Below, piece by piece: positions 52,274-61,815 of a DNA stretch of 64,000 nucleotides. This stretch comes from Crocinitomicaceae bacterium (GTDB lineage: Bacteria; Bacteroidota; Bacteroidia; Flavobacteriales_D; Crocinitomicaceae). How positions within the stretch are numbered: position 1 is the stretch's first letter; every line of letters begins with the position of its first letter. Position numbers and translations under genes: made by a program. The stretch lies in NCBI GenBank assembly GCA_016708105.1, contig JADJGJ010000001.1, forward strand, positions 1,922,001 through 1,986,000, in the 5' to 3' direction. The notes below the pieces were generated by a model, which was not told the origin of the DNA, searched no databases, and saw only the letters and a list, made by a program, of their open reading frames with translations.

Positions 52274-52308
52274 AAAAAAAAAACCGGATGTTTTCCGGTT
52301 TTTTTTTG
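52274..52308. terminator. Bidirectional intrinsic terminator
   Basis: ACCGGA, loop TGTTT, TCCGGT flanked by A9 and T9 runs. It lies between the convergent caspase-fold gene and gyrB and fits both. Confidence 0.88.
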
Positions 52309-52316
52309 TTAATTTT

Positions 52317-54269
52317 TTAAATATCAATGTTCGCGTATTTGGCGTTCTTTTCAATGAACTCTCTGCGAGGCGGAACTTCATCTCCCATCAACATGGAGAA
52401 GGTTCTGTCAGTAGCAATATCATCTTCAATTTTCACCTGACGTAATGTTCTTCCTTCAGGCGCCATAGTGGTTTCCCAAAGTTGTTCGGCGTTCATTTCA
52501 CCTAAACCTTTATAGCGTTGAACCGTAACAGAAGAGTCAGCACCTGCGCCTTTCATTTCCATGATTAAACGATCACGCTGATCTTCATTCCATGCATATT
52601 CTGCACGTTTACCCTTTTTAACCTGATATAAAGGAGGCGTAGCAATATAAATATATCCATGTTCAATCAGCTTACGCATATGACGGAAGAAGAAAGTAAG
52701 AATCAACGTTTCAATGTGAGAACCGTCTACGTCGGCATCGCACATGATAATGATTTTGTGATATCTTAATTTTTCAATATTCAACGCACGATCATCTTCT
52801 TCAGTTCCAATGCGCACACCAAGAGCAGTGTAAATATTTTTGATCTCTTCGTTTTCAAAAATTTTGTGCTGCATAGCTTTTTCAACGTTCAGAATTTTTC
52901 CACGCAGCGGCATGATAGCTTGAAAATGTCTATCTCTACCTTGTTTTGCTGTACCACCCGCAGAATCACCCTCAACAAGATAAATTTCACTTTCAGCAGG
53001 ATCTTTTGAAGAGCAATCAGCTAATTTACCAGGCAGGCCTGTACCGGTTAATACACTTTTTCTTTGAACCAATTCACGCGCCTTGTGTGCAGCATGACGT
53101 GCTTGTGCAGCCAAAATCACTTTCTCAACAATGAGTCGAGCATCTTTTGGATGTTCTTCAAGATAATTGGCAACCATTTCTCTCACCGCCTGAGAAACCG
53201 GGGCAGTAATTTCTTTATTTCCAAGTTTAGTTTTAGTTTGACCTTCAAACTGCGGTTCAGCAACTTTAACTGAAACCACCGCTGTTAGTCCTTCACGAAA
53301 ATCATCTCCATTAATATCAAATTTCAACTTGCTCAACATGCCACTGTCCTCAGCATATTTTTTAAGCGTATCGGTAAGTCCGCGTCTGAAACCTGAAAGG
53401 TGCGTACCGCCCTCATGCGTGTTGATATTATTCACATAGGTATGTAAATTCTCAGCAAATGACGTATTGTATATCATGGCAACTTCAACAGGAACGCCAT
53501 TTTTTTCACCTTCAATATGAATTACTTTTTCAATGAGGGGAATTCTATTTTCATCAAGAAATCTGACAAATTCACTTAATCCTTCTTTTGAGAAAAAAGT
53601 TTCTTTTCTGAAATTTCCCTCATCATCTTTACTGCGCTCATCAGTAATTGAAATGGTGAGACCTTTATTAAGATAAGCCAACTCGCGCATGCGTGATGCC
53701 AGAGTATCATAACTATATTCCAGATCTTCAAAAATTTGTGGATCAGGGAAGAAAGTCACTGTGGTACCATTTGAAGTTGCTGTTCCGTTTTCTTTCACCG
53801 GATACATTGCTTTACCACGTTCATATTCCTGAACATAGGCTTTTTTATCACGATAGACATCAGCTCTCAGATGTCTTGATAATGCATTCACTACAGATAC
53901 CCCAACCCCGTGCAAACCACCAGATACTTTATAAGAATCTTTATCAAACTTACCACCTGCACCAATTTTAGTCATTACCACTTCAAGCGCTGATACACCT
54001 TCTTTTTTGTGCATATCAACCGGAATACCTCGCCCGTTGTCAACGACTTTAATTCCGTTACCTTCCAGAATAGCTACCTCAATATGGTTACAATGACCGG
54101 CCATTGCTTCATCAATGGAATTATCAACTACTTCATAAACCAGGTGGTGTAAACCTCTTAAACCAATGTCACCAATGTACATGGAGGGACGCATACGCAC
54201 GTGTTCCATCCCTTCAAGTGCCTGAATACTGTCGGCTGAATACGCTTTACTTTTGTTTTCTTCGCTCAT
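52317..54269 (-). CDS. gyrB: DNA gyrase subunit B
   Basis: 650 residues, the short GyrB form common in this phylum. GHKL ATPase motifs: EVVDNSIDEAMAG, VVDNGRGIPV, GGLHGVGVSVVNALS; the TOPRIM domain carries EGDSAGGTAKQGRDR and DADVDGSHI. The C-terminal QRYKGLGEMNAEQLWETTM is standard. With GyrA it introduces negative supercoils. Single-gene unit with its own -7 box and a terminator. Confidence 0.97.
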   Translation of the reverse strand: MSEENKSKAYSADSIQALEGMEHVRMRPSMYIGDIGLRGLHHLVYEVVDNSIDEAMAGHCNHIEVAILEGNGIKVVDNGRGIPVDMHKKEGVSALEVVMTKIGAGGKFDKDSYKVSGGLHGVGVSVVNALSRHLRADVYRDKKAYVQEYERGKAMYPVKENGTATSNGTTVTFFPDPQIFEDLEYSYDTLASRMRELAYLNKGLTISITDERSKDDEGNFRKETFFSKEGLSEFVRFLDENRIPLIEKVIHIEGEKNGVPVEVAMIYNTSFAENLHTYVNNINTHEGGTHLSGFRRGLTDTLKKYAEDSGMLSKLKFDINGDDFREGLTAVVSVKVAEPQFEGQTKTKLGNKEITAPVSQAVREMVANYLEEHPKDARLIVEKVILAAQARHAAHKARELVQRKSVLTGTGLPGKLADCSSKDPAESEIYLVEGDSAGGTAKQGRDRHFQAIMPLRGKILNVEKAMQHKIFENEEIKNIYTALGVRIGTEEDDRALNIEKLRYHKIIIMCDADVDGSHIETLILTFFFRHMRKLIEHGYIYIATPPLYQVKKGKRAEYAWNEDQRDRLIMEMKGAGADSSVTVQRYKGLGEMNAEQLWETTMAPEGRTLRQVKIEDDIATDRTFSMLMGDEVPPRREFIEKNAKYANIDI

Positions 54270-54322
54270 AATAAAATGATCAGATTTTTTTGGTAAATAT
54301 TTTGCCCTTTTTATTGGGCTAA

Positions 54323-54330
54323 CAAAGATA
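54323..54330 (-). promoter_or_regulatory. -7 promoter box (TATCTTTG) for gyrB
   Basis: TATCTTTG on the minus strand lies 53 bp before the gyrB ATG. The intervening leader is AT-rich; no clear -33. Confidence 0.4.
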
Positions 54331-54525
54331 CAAAAACGACTGCCTTTTCAGGCTATAATAGCTAGAAAGAAGGGTATTTTTTCAACATTCAAAATCATAC
54401 GGAAAACCCAATAAAAACAAGGGTTTTCAATAAATTAAAAAGTATAGTCAACCAAAGATGTTGATAACCCCCGTAAAATTGAGATTTTTTAGCGCAATCA
54501 AATGAATAAAAAAGTGGCAAATAAT

Positions 54526-56505
54526 CTACCCTTTTTGCAGCACAATATTCATTTTTTGCAAGCCGTTCCAGAATCGGAAAATATCCATCATGATATCTTT
54601 TGTTTCTATCGGATAGTGATTTGATTCAAAATATGATCCGTATATATATGTCACCTTGGTTCCTTCTTGTTTCATGTGAGAAGAAATCACAATGCCATCA
54701 TGCGGACACAAATCATCAGATTCAACAACATTGGCAGGCAAGGTAATGATAGATCCGGTTGGGAAATTAATTTCAATTACTTCAACAGAATATAGTGCAC
54801 TGCCAAAAGTGAAATCTGTTTTTTTCTTTTCAATTTCCTTCAACGCTGCATACTCACCAAATAAACTGCCCAGTTTAAATATCATCTTTTCACCTGCGTA
54901 ATCAATGAGCGGAATATGAAGCTCTGTTACAATGCCTTTCACAATAAGTGGTTTGACGTAAGCATCTTCAGGATTAACGTTGGCAATGTAAGTCACTTTA
55001 TAGGTTGAATTATCATTTAACACATTGAGCAGTGCCTCTGATTTTAATTCTTTTTTTGCCGCATTATACAAATGATAATACGACTGAAATTCTCCCGCTT
55101 CATATCCGGTGAGATGAACTTCAACTTCAATTTCAAACGTTGCATAATCATCCAATACATTTATTCTGATAATGGTACTGTCAGCATTGTCTTTGCCTGA
55201 AACTGCAGGCACAGGTTTTACTTTTCCTGTTGTTACAGGTGTTGGATATTGTTTCATCGTAAACAACAGGGCATTGTTTGGAATCCAGTCTTTATCCAGA
55301 TATCCTAAACGGGTTGAAAAATCAAGTGGAGCGAGATACATCTCAATGTCAGGGAAATAAAAAATATAACTCTGCAAAAAGTACATTGATTCAATTTCAT
55401 TGCTGAAATGTGTATCATACCGATCAGAAATAAAACCATATTCAAACCTGATATCATACTCATTAAATAAGGCCATATATAACAAGATACATCCGATAGA
55501 TCCTGCGCGTTCAGTTTCAATTACGTCAGCCATTGGCGTTGACATTGGTATATCATTATTCAGCGCGATATTAGTTTTGATGAAATTTTCAACGAGGCGT
55601 ACATTATCTTCAACCCGTTGACGAGGATTTAAGCCAAGACGCTCACCTAAGCCCTGAATACTTTTCAAATCTTTACCTTTCCATACTTTATTGTAAACTG
55701 AATTAAGATCAACTTCAAAATTATCGTAAGGAGAATAACTTCTGTCAGCTTCAGAACCAAAACCACGCAGGGTAACGTCCAATTTCATGGTCACGTTATT
55801 ATACTCTGAAAAATACTCAGCTTTAAATGCAGGAATGGTGTCAAGATGCGAAGTCCATTGATGTCTATGAAGTATGGTATCAACTAAATCAGGTTCCGGA
55901 AAATTATTATGCGCAAGAAAATCAAAATACGCATCATTAGGTCCAATAAAATAAAAATCAAAATTATACACCGGATATTCTCCCTGGAAATAGAATTGAT
56001 CACCATCAACTGCTGATTCCATTTTTAGTGTATAGAGAATTTCAATTTCATCACCCAGTTCAATCCCTTCAACCGGGAAATAATAATATTGTTCTGATTC
56101 TTCATCACTATAAAATTCTTCAACAGCGGGTTTGAAATCTACAACTTTGTCAGGTTTAATTACCCGAGCTTTTACGCTTTTAAGGTTTACTACATCTTCC
56201 ATTGAAATGTAAATTTTGTTGAACTCTTCAATAGCTATATCTGAATTCAGTTTGATGCGATAATGTTCAGTTTTATATTTGAAGTAGCGCCCGTAATACT
56301 CATCATACTCATACTCAATTGCCATGGTATATTTGGTGTAATAATAGAGTGCATCATGTTCGTGAATATCACTCATTACAGGGCTTTTTTCCCATTTATA
56401 GTGTTCAAAGAAAGGATATTTTTGTGCATGGGATGTCAAGCAGAAAAACGCAAATAGTAAAGTCCAGAAATATTTCATGCGAATGTTTTTTAAAATCTGA
56501 TTCAT
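54526..56505 (-). CDS. Exported DUF3857/transglutaminase-like protein, degenerate
   Basis: 659 residues with a signal peptide (MKYFWTLLFAFFCLTSHAQ after a short extension). The N-terminal two-thirds is a DUF3857-type region (FNKIYISMEDVVNLKSVKARV, YYYFPVEGIELGDEIEILYTLKM). The transglutaminase-like segment keeps a Cys (GSIGCILLYMALFNEY) and an Asp (LAPLDF), but the His position reads LQSYIFYF with no His. It is a tandem paralog of the gene upstream, 12 bp away, where the full triad is present. Confidence 0.75.
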   Translation of the reverse strand: MNQILKNIRMKYFWTLLFAFFCLTSHAQKYPFFEHYKWEKSPVMSDIHEHDALYYYTKYTMAIEYEYDEYYGRYFKYKTEHYRIKLNSDIAIEEFNKIYISMEDVVNLKSVKARVIKPDKVVDFKPAVEEFYSDEESEQYYYFPVEGIELGDEIEILYTLKMESAVDGDQFYFQGEYPVYNFDFYFIGPNDAYFDFLAHNNFPEPDLVDTILHRHQWTSHLDTIPAFKAEYFSEYNNVTMKLDVTLRGFGSEADRSYSPYDNFEVDLNSVYNKVWKGKDLKSIQGLGERLGLNPRQRVEDNVRLVENFIKTNIALNNDIPMSTPMADVIETERAGSIGCILLYMALFNEYDIRFEYGFISDRYDTHFSNEIESMYFLQSYIFYFPDIEMYLAPLDFSTRLGYLDKDWIPNNALLFTMKQYPTPVTTGKVKPVPAVSGKDNADSTIIRINVLDDYATFEIEVEVHLTGYEAGEFQSYYHLYNAAKKELKSEALLNVLNDNSTYKVTYIANVNPEDAYVKPLIVKGIVTELHIPLIDYAGEKMIFKLGSLFGEYAALKEIEKKKTDFTFGSALYSVEVIEINFPTGSIITLPANVVESDDLCPHDGIVISSHMKQEGTKVTYIYGSYFESNHYPIETKDIMMDIFRFWNGLQKMNIVLQKG

Positions 56506-56517
56506 GATAGTACGCTA

Positions 56518-58479
56518 TTAAATTTTTTGAAGAATAATATTTTGAGCATCGGATTTGTTCATTGCGTCAGAGAAGGCGTTCCATTCATCAAACAGATCAG
56601 GAGTAACTGCCAGCGTGCGATAGAGATAACCCGCCTTAATCACCAGTGTATTGCCTTCAAGTGCATACGAAGAGTGGAACTCAAACAAATCATGAACGTG
56701 ATCAACGCCTTGCGGAATATATGTCAACTTAAATCCGGCAGGAATATTAAAGTGGTATTCATACTGTACCGTGCGGTGATGATTTTTTTTCCGTTCTTGT
56801 TTATAATCTTCTGCATTGAATTGAGTAACCCTAGGCTTGAATAATAAAGGATTCATGATGTAATCATTCTCGTGTTTAGTAAAAAGATTATCTACTGAAA
56901 AATCGTATCGTAGAATTAGTTCCTTGTTATTGTCATCAACATTTTCCATTTGATATTTCAACAAGGTATATCTGTTTCTTCCACCCAAGGTCATGTCTTT
57001 TATGTAATCGTATAAATCTTCTTGTTCCAGATTTTTGAGACTGTAACTTTCAGATTCACGTTCATAACCTCCGAGGTAATCCACACCACTTCCGCGCAAT
57101 GAATCATTTTCATCAAAGGTGTAGGTGATGACCGTTTTGAAATAATTAGTTTCTGCAGCCACAGCAGGCACTTTATAGAGTTTGAATTTTCCGGGACCCA
57201 TGTGAACCAGAATTTCTTTTTCCTGAATTCCTGAAGGTGGTAATTCATGTCCCATTTCAGAACCGGTAGCGTCTAAATAGTAATATGATCCATCCTCTTT
57301 TTCAACTACACAAATTACATGGTTACAGGTGAGCGGTGAAGGAATTTCACTCATTTGATAAGGAATATCACGTGTACCAACCCAAGCAATAAACGCATTT
57401 TTAACACCGGCAAACGTCAACATTTCAACCAACAGATTACTCATGTCTTTGCAATCACCGTAACGATTTTTCATCACCTCACTGCAAGCACGGGGCACAT
57501 AACCATTGATACCATCTTCAAATGCAATGTATTTGATATTGTCTTGTACCCATTTATATATAGTATCAATTTTTTCTTCGTCAGTTTGTTTTTCTTCAAT
57601 TAATTTGGTGGTTACTTCATTGATTTCTTTTCTGTTTGATTCATCGTCTTTCTGCAAAAGAAATTCTTCAAAAAAAGCATGTAGTTGTTCAACATTTCCT
57701 ATGAGCTCTTTTGTTTGTCCATTAAATTGATAAGAAGTGATTTGCGCAAGAATATGCGGAATGTGATTGCTGATTGCCGTGCTGCCTTCTTCACTTTTAT
57801 AGGCAGGAGTTTCGCCCATTTCCCAAACAACTGTGCGTATTCCCTTCACTGTTGTATCTGATTTTTTGATATTATACTTACCAAACGCACGCTCATAAAA
57901 ATTGATATTCACTGACTGTGGAAAAGATATGCTGACTGTACTTTTTACAAGTGGAAATCCGGAAATAAGATGAAACGAATCAAAAAACTCAGGCTTTTTT
58001 AATTTTTTAGTATGGCTGATGATAGAACGATATCCGGCTCTTAACTCTACTAAATCAAAAATCATTTCTTTATCATCATCATGAAATACCCATGAACTTG
58101 GTTCTGAGTCAATGGTTCTGAAATCTTCAGGTTTTAGTTTTCGTGTTTTTCCTTCAGCAGTGATGACTGAAGCGCTCACTGAAATAACTGATTCAAAAAA
58201 CTCAGATAAAGAAATACTCTCATTGGTATAAAATCGTGCTGAATTTTTCAAATACAAAATATCTTCATAATTAGTTTCAAGAATAATTAGTTCGCCTGTT
58301 TTTCCGACTGAAATTGAAACTGTCTGTGAGTGATCAAGAATAACTCCGAGATCATCCGGATATTTTTCTTGATAAGCGCTTACATTTATTACATCTTTGG
58401 CAAAACTAAGGTGTGCAAAAAATAAGGCGATAAAAACAAAGATTCCTTTGCGGATGTTAAGATTTGGGTAATTTCTCAT
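56518..58479 (-). CDS. Exported DUF3857/transglutaminase protein
   Basis: 653 residues with signal peptide (GIFVFIALFFAHLSFA). After a DUF3857 region it has a transglutaminase core: IYKWVQDNIKYIAFEDGINGY, the Cys in NRYGDCKDMSNLL, His in TCNHVICVVE and Asp in YYLDATG, forming a Cys-His-Asp triad. Such exported proteins are frequent in Bacteroidota; substrate unknown. The downstream neighbour is a probable duplicate that has lost the His. Confidence 0.83.
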   Translation of the reverse strand: MRNYPNLNIRKGIFVFIALFFAHLSFAKDVINVSAYQEKYPDDLGVILDHSQTVSISVGKTGELIILETNYEDILYLKNSARFYTNESISLSEFFESVISVSASVITAEGKTRKLKPEDFRTIDSEPSSWVFHDDDKEMIFDLVELRAGYRSIISHTKKLKKPEFFDSFHLISGFPLVKSTVSISFPQSVNINFYERAFGKYNIKKSDTTVKGIRTVVWEMGETPAYKSEEGSTAISNHIPHILAQITSYQFNGQTKELIGNVEQLHAFFEEFLLQKDDESNRKEINEVTTKLIEEKQTDEEKIDTIYKWVQDNIKYIAFEDGINGYVPRACSEVMKNRYGDCKDMSNLLVEMLTFAGVKNAFIAWVGTRDIPYQMSEIPSPLTCNHVICVVEKEDGSYYYLDATGSEMGHELPPSGIQEKEILVHMGPGKFKLYKVPAVAAETNYFKTVITYTFDENDSLRGSGVDYLGGYERESESYSLKNLEQEDLYDYIKDMTLGGRNRYTLLKYQMENVDDNNKELILRYDFSVDNLFTKHENDYIMNPLLFKPRVTQFNAEDYKQERKKNHHRTVQYEYHFNIPAGFKLTYIPQGVDHVHDLFEFHSSYALEGNTLVIKAGYLYRTLAVTPDLFDEWNAFSDAMNKSDAQNIILQKI

Positions 58480-58624
58480 AAAAATGTGCAATGCAAAAAT
58501 CAAAAATAACCATTCTTTGATTCAATTCACTAAATAATACATGACATTTAAAAAGATTTATTCACAAAAGTCAAGGAGTGAAAAGCAACACAGAGATGAT
58601 ATTCACAAATAAACAGATAATTCG

Positions 58625-58632
58625 TATTTTTG
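58625..58632 (+). promoter_or_regulatory. -7 promoter box (TATTTTTG)
   Basis: TATTTTTG ends 28 bp before the reductase ATG at 58661. No clear -33. Confidence 0.4.
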
Positions 58633-58660
58633 CCCCTCAAATAAGCAGAATTGACAAACC

Positions 58661-59728
58661 ATGAGCAATCAATTTTACCCGTTAACGGTGCAAGAAGTTC
58701 GCAGAGAAACTGCCGATACCGTTTCAGTATCATTCAATGTACCTTCAGCGCAGCTCAACCTCTTTGAGTTCAAAGCCGGACAATATCTCACATTAAAAAA
58801 AGATTTAAACGGAACTGACACTCGTCGCGCGTATTCAATTTGCAGTGCACCACATGAAAATGAATTGCGTGTAGCCATTAAAAAGGTACATGATGGCGTT
58901 TTCTCAACGTTTGCAACCACACAGCTTCAAGCGGGTGATACGCTTGATATCATGCCACCCAAAGGACATTTTTGCGTGACACCTGAAAGTCAAAGCATGA
59001 AAAATTATGTATTCTTTGCTGCCGGTTCAGGCATTACACCGGTCATTTCAATGGTCAAGGCCTTATTGCAAACTGAAACAGGAAGTACAGTATATCTTTA
59101 TTATGTAAACAAAACAAAAGCTGATACAATTTTTCAAAAAGAATTAGATGAGCTTGCAGAAAAAAATCTCAATCTCAATTTGTTCTATTTGTTAACCCGA
59201 GAAGATTCAGGCAATGCGCTCACCAACGGAAGATTAGATCAAAACAAATTGAACACACTATTCAATACACATCTTGCACATTTTTCAATTGGCGCAATTT
59301 ATTCATGCGGACCAAAAGAAATGGTTACTAACATCAAAGAATTTTTTATTACCAAAGGTGTTCCAACTGACCGCATTCATTTTGAATTATTCACAGCTAC
59401 ACCAATTTCAGATGAGAAAAAGGCTACTACCAATCAAAAAACTTTTACAGCAGATGTAACCGTAATCATTGATGACGAAAAATATAAATTCCAACTTGAA
59501 TCAACAGGAAAATCAATTTTGCAAGCAGCTCAGGATGCCGGTGCTGATGTGCCATTCTCATGCAAAGGCGGTGTATGTTGTACCTGCAAAGCAAAAGTAA
59601 TGGAAGGTTCTGCAAAAATGGATTTAAATTATGCTCTTGAACCGGATGAAGTTGATGCAGGTTTTATTCTCACCTGCCAATCTCATCCAACTTCAGAAAA
59701 AATTGTGGTCTCATTTGATGAGTATTGA
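58661..59728 (+). CDS. PaaE-like ferredoxin-NADP reductase with 2Fe-2S domain
   Basis: 355 residues. FAD-binding RAYSICSAPHE, the NADPH domain with FFAAGSGITPVISM and YSCGPKEM, and a C-terminal plant-type [2Fe-2S] domain with CKGGVCCTCKAKVMEG and ILTCQSHP. It transfers electrons from NAD(P)H to an oxygenase or similar acceptor. The phenylacetyl-CoA oxygenase genes themselves are not in the window, so a general reductase role is as likely. Its stop overlaps the next start (TTGA). Confidence 0.88.
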   Translation: MSNQFYPLTVQEVRRETADTVSVSFNVPSAQLNLFEFKAGQYLTLKKDLNGTDTRRAYSICSAPHENELRVAIKKVHDGVFSTFATTQLQAGDTLDIMPPKGHFCVTPESQSMKNYVFFAAGSGITPVISMVKALLQTETGSTVYLYYVNKTKADTIFQKELDELAEKNLNLNLFYLLTREDSGNALTNGRLDQNKLNTLFNTHLAHFSIGAIYSCGPKEMVTNIKEFFITKGVPTDRIHFELFTATPISDEKKATTNQKTFTADVTVIIDDEKYKFQLESTGKSILQAAQDAGADVPFSCKGGVCCTCKAKVMEGSAKMDLNYALEPDEVDAGFILTCQSHPTSEKIVVSFDEY

Positions 59729-60426
59729 TTTTGCAAAACAGCCAAAAAAATATCATCATCACCGGAGCAAGCAAAGGAATTGGCTTTGCGCTGACAAAAC
59801 ACTTGAGCAAACATCATCGTGTTTTATCAATTGCAAGAAATACCAAATCATTGATATCCTTAGCCAACGAAAATGCGAATGTTACCGCCTTAAATTTGGA
59901 TATAACGGATGAAAACCTGGTAAGTAAACTTGAGAAAGAAATAAAATCACATTTTAACTCCGTTGACATACTCATCAACAATGCGGGATTTTTGGTGAAT
60001 AAACCTTTCACTCAAATTACCCGAAAAGAAATGATGGCTGTTTACTCCACTAACGTTTTTGGATTAATGGAGCTATGTCAGGCTGTTATTCCGTTTATGT
60101 CAAAAGGTGCACATATCGTGAATATTGGTTCAATGGGAGGTTTTCAGGGCAGTACCAAATTTTCGGGCTTAAGTGTTTATAGTTCATCAAAAGCTGCTGT
60201 TGCAGGTTTTACAGAATGTTTGGCTGAGGAATTAAAACAAGATCAAATTTCAGTTAATTGCTTAGCGCTTGGCGCTGTTCAAACTGAAATGCTTTCTGCT
60301 GCTTTTCCTGAATTCAAAGCACCTGTTACCGCAACAGAAATGGCAGCATTCATTGCAAATTTTGCCCTTACCGGCAATCAATATTTCAACGGAAAAGTTC
60401 TCCCAGTATCATCTACAACACCTTGA
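59725..60426 (+). CDS. Short-chain dehydrogenase/reductase (SDR)
   Basis: 233 residues. Rossmann motif TGASKGIG at residues 14-21, NNAG, and the catalytic YSSSKAA (Tyr and Lys). Substrate unknown. It starts with TTG at 59725, overlapping the previous stop by four bases; a second TTG six bases later is also possible. No ATG is available before the Rossmann motif. Confidence 0.85.
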   Translation: MILQNSQKNIIITGASKGIGFALTKHLSKHHRVLSIARNTKSLISLANENANVTALNLDITDENLVSKLEKEIKSHFNSVDILINNAGFLVNKPFTQITRKEMMAVYSTNVFGLMELCQAVIPFMSKGAHIVNIGSMGGFQGSTKFSGLSVYSSSKAAVAGFTECLAEELKQDQISVNCLALGAVQTEMLSAAFPEFKAPVTATEMAAFIANFALTGNQYFNGKVLPVSSTTP

Positions 60427-60478
60427 TTATTTTTGAACTTTTCACCAGTTTATGTGTACAGAGATTAAACTTACCGGT

Positions 60479-61075
60479 ATGCGTTTTAGTGTGATTCTTT
60501 CATTGGTCATGATACTTTTTCTAAGTAAAAGTATTTATGCACAAAAAGAAAATAAAGTCAGAAATAAAAAAGTGAAAACTGAAATAGTTCAGGATACATT
60601 GAAGATTGTAACTGAAGACACTATTACTGATGACTTCAATGTTTCTATCAAATTCATGCATTACTATCCTTACTGCGGAGGCGCTTATCCTGATGAATCA
60701 GAGCTAAACAATTACTTCATATTCACGAACACCACCTATAATTTGATCAACCTGACAGACAAAACAAAAATTCAAGTCAAAACAGATTCACTCGGCTATT
60801 TGAATATATTTCTTCCTCCGGGAAAATATGGTATTCAAGAATTATTCAAGGATTGTACGTTTGATGAATTTTATGAGCGATATAAGAGCAAAACTACAGA
60901 TCAATACACAGAAGATCAAGGAACAATTTGTTATCGTTCATGGTGGTCATCTATGCTTGTGGAGTTTGAAATTACAGACAGCACCACAGTATTCACCTGG
61001 GAGGCCACAACTTTCTCAGCTTGTTTTACAGGAGAAAATCCTTGCCTAAATTATTTTGGACCTTATCCTCCGTAA
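60479..61075 (+). CDS. Hypothetical exported protein
   Basis: 198 residues. Signal peptide MRFSVILSLVMILFLSKSIYA, cleaved before QKEN. The mature part includes FMHYYPYCGGAYPDE, KTKIQVKTDSLGYLNIFLPPGKYG (a beta-sandwich-like turn) and a late Cys pair (SACFTGENPC). The frame also has an ATG at 60452; the later ATG at 60479 gives the clearer signal. No family named. Confidence 0.65.
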   Translation: MRFSVILSLVMILFLSKSIYAQKENKVRNKKVKTEIVQDTLKIVTEDTITDDFNVSIKFMHYYPYCGGAYPDESELNNYFIFTNTTYNLINLTDKTKIQVKTDSLGYLNIFLPPGKYGIQELFKDCTFDEFYERYKSKTTDQYTEDQGTICYRSWWSSMLVEFEITDSTTVFTWEATTFSACFTGENPCLNYFGPYPP

Positions 61076-61098
61076 AAAAAAATCAGAATAACAGTTGC

Positions 61099-61815
61099 TT
61101 AAATACTAAACTGGTCTTTGAAACGAATTGTCTGCCGACGTGAAATTTCAATTTTAGTACCACAGGTTAGTTCTACTTGTAATCCTCCGTTAAACCAACT
61201 TTCAATATTAACAATGTGTTGCAGATTGATGATGAATTTGCGATTTGCTCTGAAAAATAATTTTTCATCCAACCGCTCTTCCAAACTATTCAATGAACGC
61301 AAAATGAGCGGGCGGAATTTTTCAAAATGTACTTTTACATAATTTCCTTCAGACTCAAAATATCTCACATCATCAATTTTTATAAACCAAACTTTGTCAC
61401 CGTCTTTAATTAAAATGCGATCACCTGAGCAAAGTTTATTGTTGTTTGCTACACTTTCAGGAGTTTTATTTTCTTCAGAAATTCTTTTGAAAACCTCAGC
61501 CAATCTTTCAGGATCAACCGGCTTCATCAAATAATCATACGCCTTCAATTCAAATGCCTTAATTGCATGTTCGTCATAGGCAGTTACAAAAACTGTGCGC
61601 GGTGGATTTTGAATCTTCTCTAATAATTCAAGTCCTGTTTCACCCGGCATTTGAATATCCATAAAAACAAGATCAGGTGCATCTCGCTCAATAGCAATTC
61701 TTGCTTCAGCCGTATTTTTATATTCTCCAATCAAATCAACATCTGAATAATTTGAGAGAAGACTTTTTAATTCTTCTCTTGCCAGCCGTTCGTCATCTAC
61801 AATAATGGTTCTCAT
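61099..61815 (-). CDS. LytTR-family response regulator
   Basis: 238 residues. Receiver domain with acidic pocket D7, D8 and phospho-acceptor D53 (FMDIQMPG), then a LytTR DNA-binding domain (YFESEGNYVKVHF, FFRANRKFIINLQHI). It binds direct-repeat operators when phosphorylated. Starts four bases inside the kinase gene end (ATGA), so the pair is coupled. Confidence 0.92.
   Translation of the reverse strand: MRTIIVDDERLAREELKSLLSNYSDVDLIGEYKNTAEARIAIERDAPDLVFMDIQMPGETGLELLEKIQNPPRTVFVTAYDEHAIKAFELKAYDYLMKPVDPERLAEVFKRISEENKTPESVANNNKLCSGDRILIKDGDKVWFIKIDDVRYFESEGNYVKVHFEKFRPLILRSLNSLEERLDEKLFFRANRKFIINLQHIVNIESWFNGGLQVELTCGTKIEISRRQTIRFKDQFSI

Noticed and set aside
54459..54467. DnaA-box-like site near gyrB
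   Set aside because: One TTATCAACA (one mismatch) on the minus strand, with no second box, no dnaA and no AT-rich unwinding array, is not enough to call an origin.
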